Origin: UBA1412 sp964609795 | Lineage (GTDB): Bacteria; Verrucomicrobiota; Verrucomicrobiia; Limisphaerales; UBA1412 | Direction of reading: 5' to 3' | DNA length: 12,296 nt | NCBI GenBank assembly: GCA_964609795.1 | Contig: CAZSTC010000057.1 | Location: 1 to 12,296 of the forward strand | Shown: positions 1 through 6,284 of the stretch, in pieces | How positions within the stretch are numbered: position 1 is the first letter of the stretch | Layout of the letters: every line of letters starts with the position of its first letter | Notes under the pieces: model-generated | The model's input: only the letters and a program-made list of their open reading frames with translations | Databases searched by the model: none | Told to the model about the DNA's origin: nothing | Made by a program: the position numbers and the translations under genes

Positions 1-26
1 GCACGCAAAACAGATGGGCATGGAGA

Positions 27-38
27 CCTCCGGGCACG
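27..38. repeat. CGTGCCCGGAGG motif, window-start copy
   Basis: CCTCCGGGCACG on the plus strand reads CGTGCCCGGAGG on the minus strand. The same motif, exact or with one change, recurs three times at the far end of the window (12230-12296). On the minus strand this copy is followed by TTTTGCGTGC (positions 10 down to 1), which matches the TTTTGCGTGC joining two of the far copies. It is therefore probably an inverted member of the same short dispersed repeat. Function unknown. Confidence 0.4.
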
Positions 39-44
39 AGTCTT

Positions 45-163
45 GAGGTATGCGAAGCAGACCTCCTAAATCAGCACCCCGGAGGGGTGCCAGCCGATAG
101 CCCGGGGTCGCAGACCCCGGGGAAGAATCCACCCCAAGCCCCCATTCGACCCTGGAGGGGTCG
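45..163 (+). repeat. Composite hairpin repeat, copy 1
   Basis: Four short hairpins lie in a row without coding potential: GGTATGC-GAA-GCAGACC (47-63, one mismatch), GCACCCC-GGA-GGGGTGC (74-90), CCCGGGGTC-GCA-GACCCCGGG (101-121) and CGACCCT-GGA-GGGGTCG (147-163, one wobble pair). All four loops are three bases of the form GNA. The order and the linking words (GAGGTATGCG, ATAGCCCGGGGTC, GGGGTCGCATCC) recur in inverted orientation at 281-405, so this is a dispersed intergenic element and not a simple terminator. No transposase is nearby. REP-like elements mobilised in trans are a reasonable comparison, but that is inference. Confidence 0.75.
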
Positions 164-231
164 CATCCACAACGCTTCAAAAACGGGCAGATCGAAAGGG
201 GAATATCGAGGGAGAAAAAAATGCACTATCT

Positions 232-263
232 AACCGCAGATGAGGCAGATGAACGCAGATTTT
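232..263 (+). repeat. CAGAT phased repeat, copy A
   Basis: This is an AACCGCAGAT...CAGAT...ACGCAGATT sequence in which CAGAT occurs three times at 237, 246 and 256, roughly one helical turn apart. Its reverse complement matches 12134-12163 at 27 of 30 positions and, in a shorter form, 441-463. I recall sequences of this AATCTGCGTAATCTGCGGTT type as frequent intergenic repeats in several Gram-negative phyla; that is from memory and not checked here. Function unknown. Confidence 0.65.
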
Positions 264-280
264 TTTAGAAGGAAATAAAA

Positions 281-405
281 CGGATGCGACCCCGACGGGG
301 TCGTAGGAGAATGTGGGGTGAATGTGTACCCGGGGTCTTCGACCCCGGGCTATAAGATGGGTATGCTCCGCATACCTCAAGAATGCGCATCCTGACGGAT
401 GCGGG
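281..405 (-). repeat. Composite hairpin repeat, copy 2 (inverted to copy 1)
   Basis: Read on the minus strand the modules are CGCATCC-GTCA-GGATGCG (403-386), GGTATGC-GGA-GCATACC (376-360), CCCGGGGTC-GAA-GACCCCGGG (349-329) and CGACCCC-GTC-GGGGTCG (303-287). The second to fourth follow the same order as in copy 1, with shared linkers such as TATAGCCCGGGGTC and GGGGTCGCATCC, so the two copies form a large inverted repeat around 164-280. The element begins about 70 bases past the stop codon of the phosphohexomutase gene, in the direction of its transcription, so its first hairpins may end or stabilise that transcript. No T-tract follows them. Confidence 0.75.
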
Positions 406-440
406 AGAATACACGATTCACACCCATATCCTTCTTTTGC

Positions 441-463
441 GCGAATCTGCGTAATCTGCGGTT
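441..463 (-). repeat. CAGAT phased repeat, copy C (short, inverted)
   Basis: On the minus strand this reads AACCGCAGATTACGCAGATT followed by CGC. It is a two-unit version of the three-unit repeat at 232-263 and lies in the opposite orientation, so the pair brackets composite hairpin copy 2. It starts about 14 bases after the phosphohexomutase stop codon. Confidence 0.6.
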
Positions 464-476
464 AAAATGCGCCGAT

Positions 477-1988
477 TTAGGAGGGAGACTTATCGAGCCA
501 GGTTTTGAGCCAGGCCATTACCTCTTCATTGATCTTGCGGGCCCTTTCGGGGGTGGCTGCTTCGGTATAGCAGCGGAATTCGGGCGCATTGCCCGAGGGA
601 CGCAAATGGATTATCTCTTCTGAATCGAACGAAATTCTCACGCCGTCCTTGTAATCGAGCTTAAGGGGTTTACCGACAATTTTTTCAAAGGCTTTCGATG
701 TCCTCCGGGCCACATCCACAATCGGCAGGTCGCAGGAAAAATGCTCCAGGATTGCCTGGCTGATTCGCACCGGGAAGCTCTGCAGCCGGTCGCTGTAGGT
801 ATAGCGATGCGGAAGCTCCAGGCGAAGGTCGGAGAGAGATTTGCCGGAGAGCCGCGCCAGGACCGTAATTCCCAGAAGGTAAATCAGGGCATCCCGAGTG
901 GGCAGAGCCGGGAGTTTGCGTCCGTTCAGCTCCAGAGAAGTCTGCTGGAGGAAACCTCCATTGGCCTCATAGCCGACAATGACGGAGTCCGGGCAGGTGT
1001 GTGTCCCGCGAATCATCTCCTCAATCACATAGGGGGAACCGATCCGGGTCCGGGTCACCTCTTTGAACCAGCAGGAACGCTCCAGAGCGGTATTGCTACT
1101 GACGGGCGTGCTGACCCTTTGAGCCCCCAGGAAGCGTGCGCAAAAAATGCCGCCGACATCGCCGCGGAACCACTCCCCTTTTTCATCGGCCAGGAGCGGA
1201 CGGTCGCTGTCGCCATCGGTGGAAAAGATCGCATCAAGCTGATGCTCGGCAGTCCATTTGCGGGCGAACTGCACATCTTCGGAGCGGATGGCCTCGGTAT
1301 CGACCGGAATAAATTTTTCGGAGCGGCCCAAGAGAACGACTTCAGCCCCCAGACGGCGAGTTACCACTGCCAGAATATCTCTACCGACGGCCGAATGCTG
1401 GTAAACGCCGATCTTAAGCCCGGAAAGCGCATCGGGTTCGAAGAAATTCAGGAAACGCTCCTGATATTCGCGCGAAGCCGTATCATCCGCAGGCTCAGAC
1501 TGGGCGGGCTGGCAGAAGCTCCCATCTTCGTCAAAGAGCGATTCATCAACTTCGAGCTTCTGGCTAAGGATCTCCTCTTCATCCTCCTTCAAAATCTCCC
1601 CGTTGCACTGGTTGAATTTGATCCCGTTGCGATCATCGGGTATATGGCTGCCGGTGACCATGATAGAGGGGATTTCGCGGGTGATCCCGTAGAGCGCCAC
1701 GGCCGGGGAAGGAATAAAGCCGCAATTGACCGGCCGATAAGAACGGTCCCGGATGGCACGCATCACTGCGCTCATAATCCGCGGCGAACTCGGTCGCAAA
1801 TCTCCGGCAACGGCGACGGCGGTATTCATCCCGGGGCGAATTTGCCCACGGCTCTCCAGATATTGGATAAAACCCGCAGTATAAAGATAACAGACCCGGT
1901 CGGTCATATCGGTGACCAGTCCGCGTGCGCCGCTGGTGCCGAATTTAACCGCAGATTCCTCCATCAAGCGTTTCATTGAAACACTCAC
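477..1988 (-). CDS. Alpha-D-phosphohexomutase (phosphomannomutase/phosphoglucomutase type)
   Basis: A 503-residue cytoplasmic enzyme expected to interconvert hexose 6-phosphate and hexose 1-phosphate through a phosphoserine. All four family signatures are present in order: FGTSGARG (16-23), the catalytic serine loop TGSHIPDDRNG with Ser114, the metal site DGDSDR (258-263), the sugar-specificity loop GYEANGGF (339-346), and the phosphate-binding loop RPSGNAPE (463-470). EANGG does not settle mannose versus glucose preference, so no gene symbol is given. Length is slightly above the usual 450-470. The start is a GTG at 1988: AAGGAGGAG (2000-2008) lies 11 bases before it, while the next in-frame ATG (1976) would leave 23. 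It follows the ccsA-like gene by 42 bases on the same strand, so co-transcription is likely. A role in envelope or storage polysaccharide is inference. Confidence in the family is very high. Confidence 0.95.
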   Translation of the reverse strand: MSVSMKRLMEESAVKFGTSGARGLVTDMTDRVCYLYTAGFIQYLESRGQIRPGMNTAVAVAGDLRPSSPRIMSAVMRAIRDRSYRPVNCGFIPSPAVALYGITREIPSIMVTGSHIPDDRNGIKFNQCNGEILKEDEEEILSQKLEVDESLFDEDGSFCQPAQSEPADDTASREYQERFLNFFEPDALSGLKIGVYQHSAVGRDILAVVTRRLGAEVVLLGRSEKFIPVDTEAIRSEDVQFARKWTAEHQLDAIFSTDGDSDRPLLADEKGEWFRGDVGGIFCARFLGAQRVSTPVSSNTALERSCWFKEVTRTRIGSPYVIEEMIRGTHTCPDSVIVGYEANGGFLQQTSLELNGRKLPALPTRDALIYLLGITVLARLSGKSLSDLRLELPHRYTYSDRLQSFPVRISQAILEHFSCDLPIVDVARRTSKAFEKIVGKPLKLDYKDGVRISFDSEEIIHLRPSGNAPEFRCYTEAATPERARKINEEVMAWLKTWLDKSPS

Positions 1989-1999
1989 AACTAACTCAA

Positions 2000-2008
2000 C
2001 TCCTCCTT
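2000..2008 (-). promoter_or_regulatory. Strong ribosome binding site of the phosphohexomutase gene
   Basis: The minus strand reads AAGGAGGAG, a near-perfect anti-16S match and the strongest such site in the window. Its distance of 11 bases supports the GTG at 1988 as the start. The last three genes of the probable operon differ: the two upstream cytochrome genes have distant or absent sites, so this gene may be translated independently and more strongly. Confidence 0.7.
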
Positions 2009-2030
2009 TTTCACGAGTCTTTATCTAAAA

Positions 2031-3719
2031 CTATGACTGCGTTCCCTTACTATGTTTTATACCCTGCCTGTGACGCATCACCGCCAATAGAACGAGTATC
2101 AGCTCAGCCAGAACAAATATCCCAACGATGAGCTCTCCTCCCACTCCAAAACCGTAACTGTGCTTACCGGTTCCCAACAGATAATTCACGCCATAGCCGG
2201 CCATCACAATTCCTTGAAATGCCAGTACACTGGCTGCGTTCAACCCAAAGCCGCCAATCCAGCGTACATAACGTGCATGCAATACCGCCAGGTAAAGCAG
2301 AAGCGCAATAAGCGCCCAGGTCTCTTTGGGATCCCAGCCCCAGAACCGGCCCCAGGCTTTTTCCGCCCAGAGTCCTCCGAGGAGCGTCCCGGCCGCCAGG
2401 AAGAGTACCCCTATCTGCAAAGTACGATAATTGAAACGGGTGAGATTTTCAATTACTTTCCTGTCTGTCGGATAAAAAAGATAGCGTGCCATCGCAATAT
2501 GGCCGACGCCCATCGCCAGGAGGAAGGCTCCGTAACCGATCGTGATCGTAATGACGTGCACGGTCAGCCACCAGTTGGATTGCAGGACCGGTACCAGAGG
2601 CTGGATGCTGGGGTCAAAAACCGCAGGCAGGTTATCGGCCAGAATCAGAGTCATGGCGGCCACCACTGCGGCAGCCTGCACTAATACCTTCTGCCGGTAC
2701 ATGATCTCGTAAATATAGGCGATCACGCTCGCGCCCAACGCCATAAAGATCAGTACCTCGTACATGTTGGTCACTGGTGCGCGGCCCGAAATCAGGGTCC
2801 TCAGGGTAAAGCCGAATATCTGCAATAAGATACCGGTTCCGAAAAGAGACATGGCGATGCAGTAAGGCCCGGGCCTCCGCGGACAACTGGTCCCCGGGAA
2901 GAGAAGCAGAGCAAAGCTGACGAGTAAAACGATCCAAGCCCAGCGGAAGGGGTGAACGTAGTTATAAATGAGCTCCATTTTCATCCGCCCGCTGGGATAG
3001 AGCTCCTGTCCGCCCAGTGATTCCAGATGGGAACGGAAGGCCCGGGCCTGCTTCTGAAATTCGACGGTATTACCCTGCCGATAAGCCTGTTGCATTGCTT
3101 TATAGGCGAGCAGGATATCGGGGCCGTGGTCGCTGTAGATCTGCGGTGCATCTTCCACATGGAGCCAACGGCCGCCTCCGCTTACCGGTATCCAGGCGAA
3201 AGCCTCCGCACCGGTCAGGTTTTCGAGCTGGTTGAGCTGTCCCACCAGTTTCCGGGCCTCGGTGGCCAGCTTTGAATCCGGGGTTGAGCCGTCACGCGGA
3301 TTCAAAATCCCCATCAATTTACTCGAAACCTCAGACTGTGAGCGGATGTCGCGGTAACTGAAGAATTTCTCCCCCGTCGCCAAACCCAACCTCTCCTTGA
3401 GGGGGATAAACCCAATCCGGATCATCTTTTCTCCCAGCCAGTTATTGGTCCCCAGAGCCAGATCGCTCATCACTTCGATGGCGCTCCAGCGTTTGCCCTC
3501 GGGTGAAATCCATTTGGCCCGGCCGGTCAGCTTGACCAGATTCTCCCGCGCATAGGTATCAAAAGGTTTTTTGCGTCCGCCATCCTGCAAAATAAGCCGC
3601 CCCATCACGTCGACCGGAATCTCCGGTTTGACGGCGCCCGAGCCCTGCTGGATTGCCGCCAGAAATACCCAGACCATGAACGCCCAGGTTTTCAGCCTCA
3701 TCATTGTTCTCTTATTCAT
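2031..3719 (-). CDS. ccsA: CcsA/ResC-like cytochrome c biogenesis protein, long N-terminal form
   Basis: Membrane protein of System II cytochrome c maturation; with ResB/Ccs1 it carries heme outward and attaches it to apocytochrome c. The 562 residues begin with a signal or anchor segment (about 9-27), then an extracytoplasmic stretch of about 220 residues, then a multi-pass core from about residue 258. The core has the tryptophan-rich WWD heme motif (WAEKAWGRFWGWDPKETW, 451-468), SGRAPVTNMYE (311-321), and conserved histidine candidates at 256 (VHPFRW), 388 (WWLTVH) and 520 (GKHSYGFG). Stand-alone CcsA is usually about 300-400 residues; the extra N-terminal part with a KMELIYNYVHPF junction resembles what I recall from fused CcsBA proteins. 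It starts 2 bases after the resB stop codon and has no clear ribosome site, so translation is probably coupled to resB. ATGs at codons 6 and 7 are possible alternative starts. Confidence 0.92.
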   Translation of the reverse strand: MNKRTMMRLKTWAFMVWVFLAAIQQGSGAVKPEIPVDVMGRLILQDGGRKKPFDTYARENLVKLTGRAKWISPEGKRWSAIEVMSDLALGTNNWLGEKMIRIGFIPLKERLGLATGEKFFSYRDIRSQSEVSSKLMGILNPRDGSTPDSKLATEARKLVGQLNQLENLTGAEAFAWIPVSGGGRWLHVEDAPQIYSDHGPDILLAYKAMQQAYRQGNTVEFQKQARAFRSHLESLGGQELYPSGRMKMELIYNYVHPFRWAWIVLLVSFALLLFPGTSCPRRPGPYCIAMSLFGTGILLQIFGFTLRTLISGRAPVTNMYEVLIFMALGASVIAYIYEIMYRQKVLVQAAAVVAAMTLILADNLPAVFDPSIQPLVPVLQSNWWLTVHVITITIGYGAFLLAMGVGHIAMARYLFYPTDRKVIENLTRFNYRTLQIGVLFLAAGTLLGGLWAEKAWGRFWGWDPKETWALIALLLYLAVLHARYVRWIGGFGLNAASVLAFQGIVMAGYGVNYLLGTGKHSYGFGVGGELIVGIFVLAELILVLLAVMRHRQGIKHSKGTQS

Positions 3720-3721
3720 GA

Positions 3722-5587
3722 TTATTCAGCGGTTGATTGATCTGTCTCTTTATTCGGGTTGCCCACGGAGGATTTCTTCTTCCTGTCCGGTTCCCAGAAA
3801 TACATGACCGTAATGCCGACCATTAAGAGGATGGAGCCCAGCCACTTCAGCCAGGAGCCCGGATCGGCCAGAAGCTGCAAGGTCGAGCGGGTCGTCCCCA
3901 TTCCCTGTGAATAGCCGGATTGCGAAATTCGATATCCGCCGTAACTCATCGGATGATTCATCCAGACTTTTCTTTCCAGGGCGTCGCCCGTCTCCTGATC
4001 GGTCACGCGAACGAGGCTCTCGTAAGAGGCCGGCATCTGCGTTCCCTCAAAGGTGGGCATATTGAACTTTAAAAGCTGAACTTTGAAGCCGAGCGGGATT
4101 TTCTCGTCGGTATAGAGAAGGGTCACCGGGACACGGTTCGTCGGGTCCGCACCGGCCATAACTTCAAAGGGGCGGTTCCATTGGATAACAACGTTGGTCG
4201 AGTGGCCGCCGCCAGTGAGCTGCAATTCCAAAGCAGGCCGCGAAAAGCCGGAGCCCTCTTCCAGCGGAATCGGCGTCACCACCTGCCGCACCTCCGCATT
4301 CTGCAGATATTGGGCCACGCTCAGGCCCGGATTCATCTTCCAGCCTTCCAAAGGCAGAATTTTCCCGAGCTCCACCGGGCCGCTCCGGCGCTCTTCACCG
4401 GGTCTGCGCGCCGCATAGTGGAGTTTATCCCCGGGGCCGGCGATCAGGAAGACGACGCTATTCTCGGCAAAAATACCGACATCCATCATCGAGCGGTCAA
4501 AATCATAGACGGTCTCCACTGCCTTTTCTTGGGCCCCTTCCACGTGGATCATGGCCAAATCCGGGTAATCGGCAAAAGCGAAACCGACCGCCTTTTTAGG
4601 CGCGGCTTCTTCTCCCCAGCTCACCTCGTAGCGGATGGCGGGGTTATTGGGCTCGTCGGAAGCCGAAACCGGTTTCTCCTCTTCTTCATCCATCCTGAAA
4701 TCGGCAAAATATTCCTTGAGCGCAATCGTGATTTTCCCATCCTCGCTCTTCATCTCCTTGCCCAGCCACTGGTGGACATTGAGCTCGAAAGGAACTCCCT
4801 CTACTTTGAAATTCAGTTTCCCAAGTCCGCCGGTCTCGCTCACCGGAGGCGGATTGAGCAGTGCCTGGAGCTTTTCCTCGGTCTCGGCCTTCATCAGGCG
4901 GATAAAGAGCGGTCCCATCTGGAGAATCTGCCGCTCGGGGTCGTTGCTGACCATCCATTCGCGAATATCGTCGACCTCGTCGGCCATCGGCGGCCGGATG
5001 CTGATTTCCAGCGCCGGATTAAAGCCCGTTTCACCCGGGCTCACCACGGTCCGATCTTCCGTATGCGCATAGCGGCTGACAATAGAAGCCTGCAAGGTCT
5101 CCGGCGGGAGAATGCTCTCGGAGGAAATACGAATCGGCGCGGAGCTTTTCTTAATACGGTCCAAGTCCAGTGGGATTCGCAGGAAACTCTTTTCGCCCGA
5201 GCGCCCAATCTGCAGAACCTCCCGGCCGGTCGTGAGGCTATCGACTGCTGGCCCATTCTCGCTCAAAGTGATGTAGCCCTCGCGTCCGCCCAGGAGCCCC
5301 ACGATGGCGCCGATGAGGATAATGACAATCCCCGAGTGAGTCATGAGGAATCCATACTGACGGCGGCTCCAGGGATAACGCACCAGAGCCGAAGAGATCA
5401 CGTTCAGGCTCAGGAGAAAGAGCAGCGAGCTGAACCACCAGGAGCCGTAAAAGAGATTCACGGCCAGCTCGGTCGAGTACTTGGCTTCGACCAGAGTTGC
5501 CGCGATCAATACGCACGTGATGACGGATATCAACACTACCGCCAGCTTCAGAGAACCTAATTTTTTTATAATATGCCCGAATATCAT
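3722..5587 (-). CDS. resB: ResB/Ccs1-like cytochrome c biogenesis protein
   Basis: Partner of the CcsA-like protein in System II; holds apocytochrome and contributes heme ligands. The 621 residues start with KKLGSLKLAVVLI, typical of ResB, and have three N-terminal membrane segments (about 13-32, 48-68, 79-100), a long extracytoplasmic domain (about 101-576) and one final segment (about 577-597). Two hallmarks are visible: His84 in LMTHSGIVIILIGA at the third segment, and NHPMSYGGYRISQSGYSQ (544-561) just before the last segment, with His545. The extracytoplasmic domain is longer than in many ResB proteins and holds a strongly acidic patch (DEEEEKP, about 300-306). The ATG at 5587 has an in-frame stop two codons upstream, so no earlier ATG exists; a CTG lies between them. 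It heads a probable operon with the ccsA-like gene (2-base gap) and the phosphohexomutase gene. Family assignment is strong. Confidence 0.9.
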   Translation of the reverse strand: MIFGHIIKKLGSLKLAVVLISVITCVLIAATLVEAKYSTELAVNLFYGSWWFSSLLFLLSLNVISSALVRYPWSRRQYGFLMTHSGIVIILIGAIVGLLGGREGYITLSENGPAVDSLTTGREVLQIGRSGEKSFLRIPLDLDRIKKSSAPIRISSESILPPETLQASIVSRYAHTEDRTVVSPGETGFNPALEISIRPPMADEVDDIREWMVSNDPERQILQMGPLFIRLMKAETEEKLQALLNPPPVSETGGLGKLNFKVEGVPFELNVHQWLGKEMKSEDGKITIALKEYFADFRMDEEEEKPVSASDEPNNPAIRYEVSWGEEAAPKKAVGFAFADYPDLAMIHVEGAQEKAVETVYDFDRSMMDVGIFAENSVVFLIAGPGDKLHYAARRPGEERRSGPVELGKILPLEGWKMNPGLSVAQYLQNAEVRQVVTPIPLEEGSGFSRPALELQLTGGGHSTNVVIQWNRPFEVMAGADPTNRVPVTLLYTDEKIPLGFKVQLLKFNMPTFEGTQMPASYESLVRVTDQETGDALERKVWMNHPMSYGGYRISQSGYSQGMGTTRSTLQLLADPGSWLKWLGSILLMVGITVMYFWEPDRKKKSSVGNPNKETDQSTAE

Positions 5588-5597
5588 CAGTTAGACC

Positions 5598-5620
5598 GCG
5601 TTTCTCCTCCGCGAAAACGC
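5598..5620 (-). promoter_or_regulatory. 5' leader hairpin with the resB ribosome site in its loop
   Basis: On the minus strand GCGTTTT (5620-5614) pairs with GAAACGC (5604-5598), seven pairs including one T-G, around a nine-base loop CGCGGAGGA. The loop contains the only Shine-Dalgarno-like sequence of resB (GGAGGAG, 5610-5604), which is otherwise 16 bases from the ATG, too far for standard use. The predicted transcription start from the promoter just upstream falls close to 5620, so the messenger would begin with this hairpin. Pairing is seen; the effect on translation or stability is inference. Confidence 0.45.
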
Positions 5621-5626
5621 CTCAGA

Positions 5627-5655
5627 AAGATACATGATAACGTGCGTTTTGCCAA
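5627..5655 (-). promoter_or_regulatory. Probable sigma-70-type promoter of the resB operon
   Basis: On the minus strand TTGGCA (5655-5650, five of six consensus bases) is separated by exactly 17 bases from TATCTT (5632-5627, four of six). It lies in the 109-base gap between the Nudix and resB genes and faces resB. Transcription would start near 5620. This is the best promoter-like sequence I found in the window. Confidence 0.5.
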
Positions 5656-5696
5656 CTCGTTATCTACAAAGTTTTTTCGCACTGGAAATTCGCCGC

Positions 5697-6239
5697 TTAC
5701 TCCCCGGCCGGGAGCCAATCCTCCTCAACTTTCCACTCGAATTTACCACTCCCGAGCATCCGGCAGCGGGCCGAAAAAAAGCCCGAGCGATACTTCCAGA
5801 AGAGCGGCCAGATATAATCCCAATCGGTCTGCGGCATGAGGAGCTCCTCCATCTGCGCGCGGGTGAAAAAAGCGAACTCTCCCTCAGGGTGAACCGGCGG
5901 CACCTCGCGGAAGCGCTTCTTTACCTCAAAAAGGAACATCAGCCAGTGCGGTTGGCCCTCCACACCCTGCTCACTGACCACTCCGGTCAGGTGCAAGTCC
6001 TCCGTGTCGGCTTCCATACCGGTTTCCTCCTTGAGCTCCCGCACCGCACAGTCATAGGGACTCTCGCCCATATCGGTTTTGAGCTTGCCTCCGCAGGGAC
6101 TCCAGAGCCCCAGATTGGGCTCGAAGTTACGGCGCAGGAGGAGCACCCGGTCCGACTCGTCAAAGCAGTAGAGCAGGGTCGCGATTTTATAGGGCTGACT
6201 CACCGTGTCTAATAAAAACGGGGCAGAAGTTTCAAGCAT
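5697..6239 (-). CDS. Nudix hydrolase with a lengthened Nudix box
   Basis: A 180-residue soluble protein predicted to hydrolyse a nucleoside diphosphate linked to another group, using divalent metal. The Nudix box spans residues 50-75 in LWSPCGGKLKTDMGES...RELKEETGM. The C-terminal half fits exactly (Glu59, seven residues, then R67-E68-L-x-E71-E72-T-G74), so the catalytic glutamates are all present. However, seven residues rather than the canonical five separate Gly51 from Glu59, a two-residue insertion (TDM region). The rest is an ordinary Nudix fold length, with a tryptophan-rich C-terminus (DWDYIWPLFWKY). Substrate cannot be inferred. It follows the permease gene by 45 bases on the same strand, and AAGGGG stands just before its ATG with a short spacing, so it may share the permease transcript. 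It is separated from resB by 109 bases with a likely promoter. Confidence 0.88.
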   Translation of the reverse strand: MLETSAPFLLDTVSQPYKIATLLYCFDESDRVLLLRRNFEPNLGLWSPCGGKLKTDMGESPYDCAVRELKEETGMEADTEDLHLTGVVSEQGVEGQPHWLMFLFEVKKRFREVPPVHPEGEFAFFTRAQMEELLMPQTDWDYIWPLFWKYRSGFFSARCRMLGSGKFEWKVEEDWLPAGE

Positions 6240-6284
6240 CTGCCCCTTGTTTTGATTTAATTCAAATCGAATTCCTGCCAGAGA

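Noticed and set aside
45..405. CRISPR array considered for the repeated palindromes
   Set aside because: The repeats are different hairpins in mixed orientation without a constant repeat length or unique spacers, and there are no cas genes.
177..623. Short reading frames in the first 620 bases, including HLPHLRLDSAF and NLRNLRLKCAD type products
   Set aside because: They are translations of the CAGAT and hairpin repeats; such spurious peptides arise wherever these repeats occur.
741..1979. 412-codon plus-strand reading frame opposite the phosphohexomutase gene
   Set aside because: The minus-strand product has all four family motifs in order; the opposite frame has no recognisable domain.
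4181..5560. 459-codon plus-strand reading frame opposite resB
   Set aside because: Shadow of the resB gene, rich in His, Arg and Gln as expected from antisense of such coding sequence, with no family resemblance.
6251..6268. Possible hairpin between the permease and Nudix genes (TTTGATTTAATTCAAATC)
   Set aside because: Only five A/T-rich pairs in competing registers and no T-run; too weak to call a terminator.
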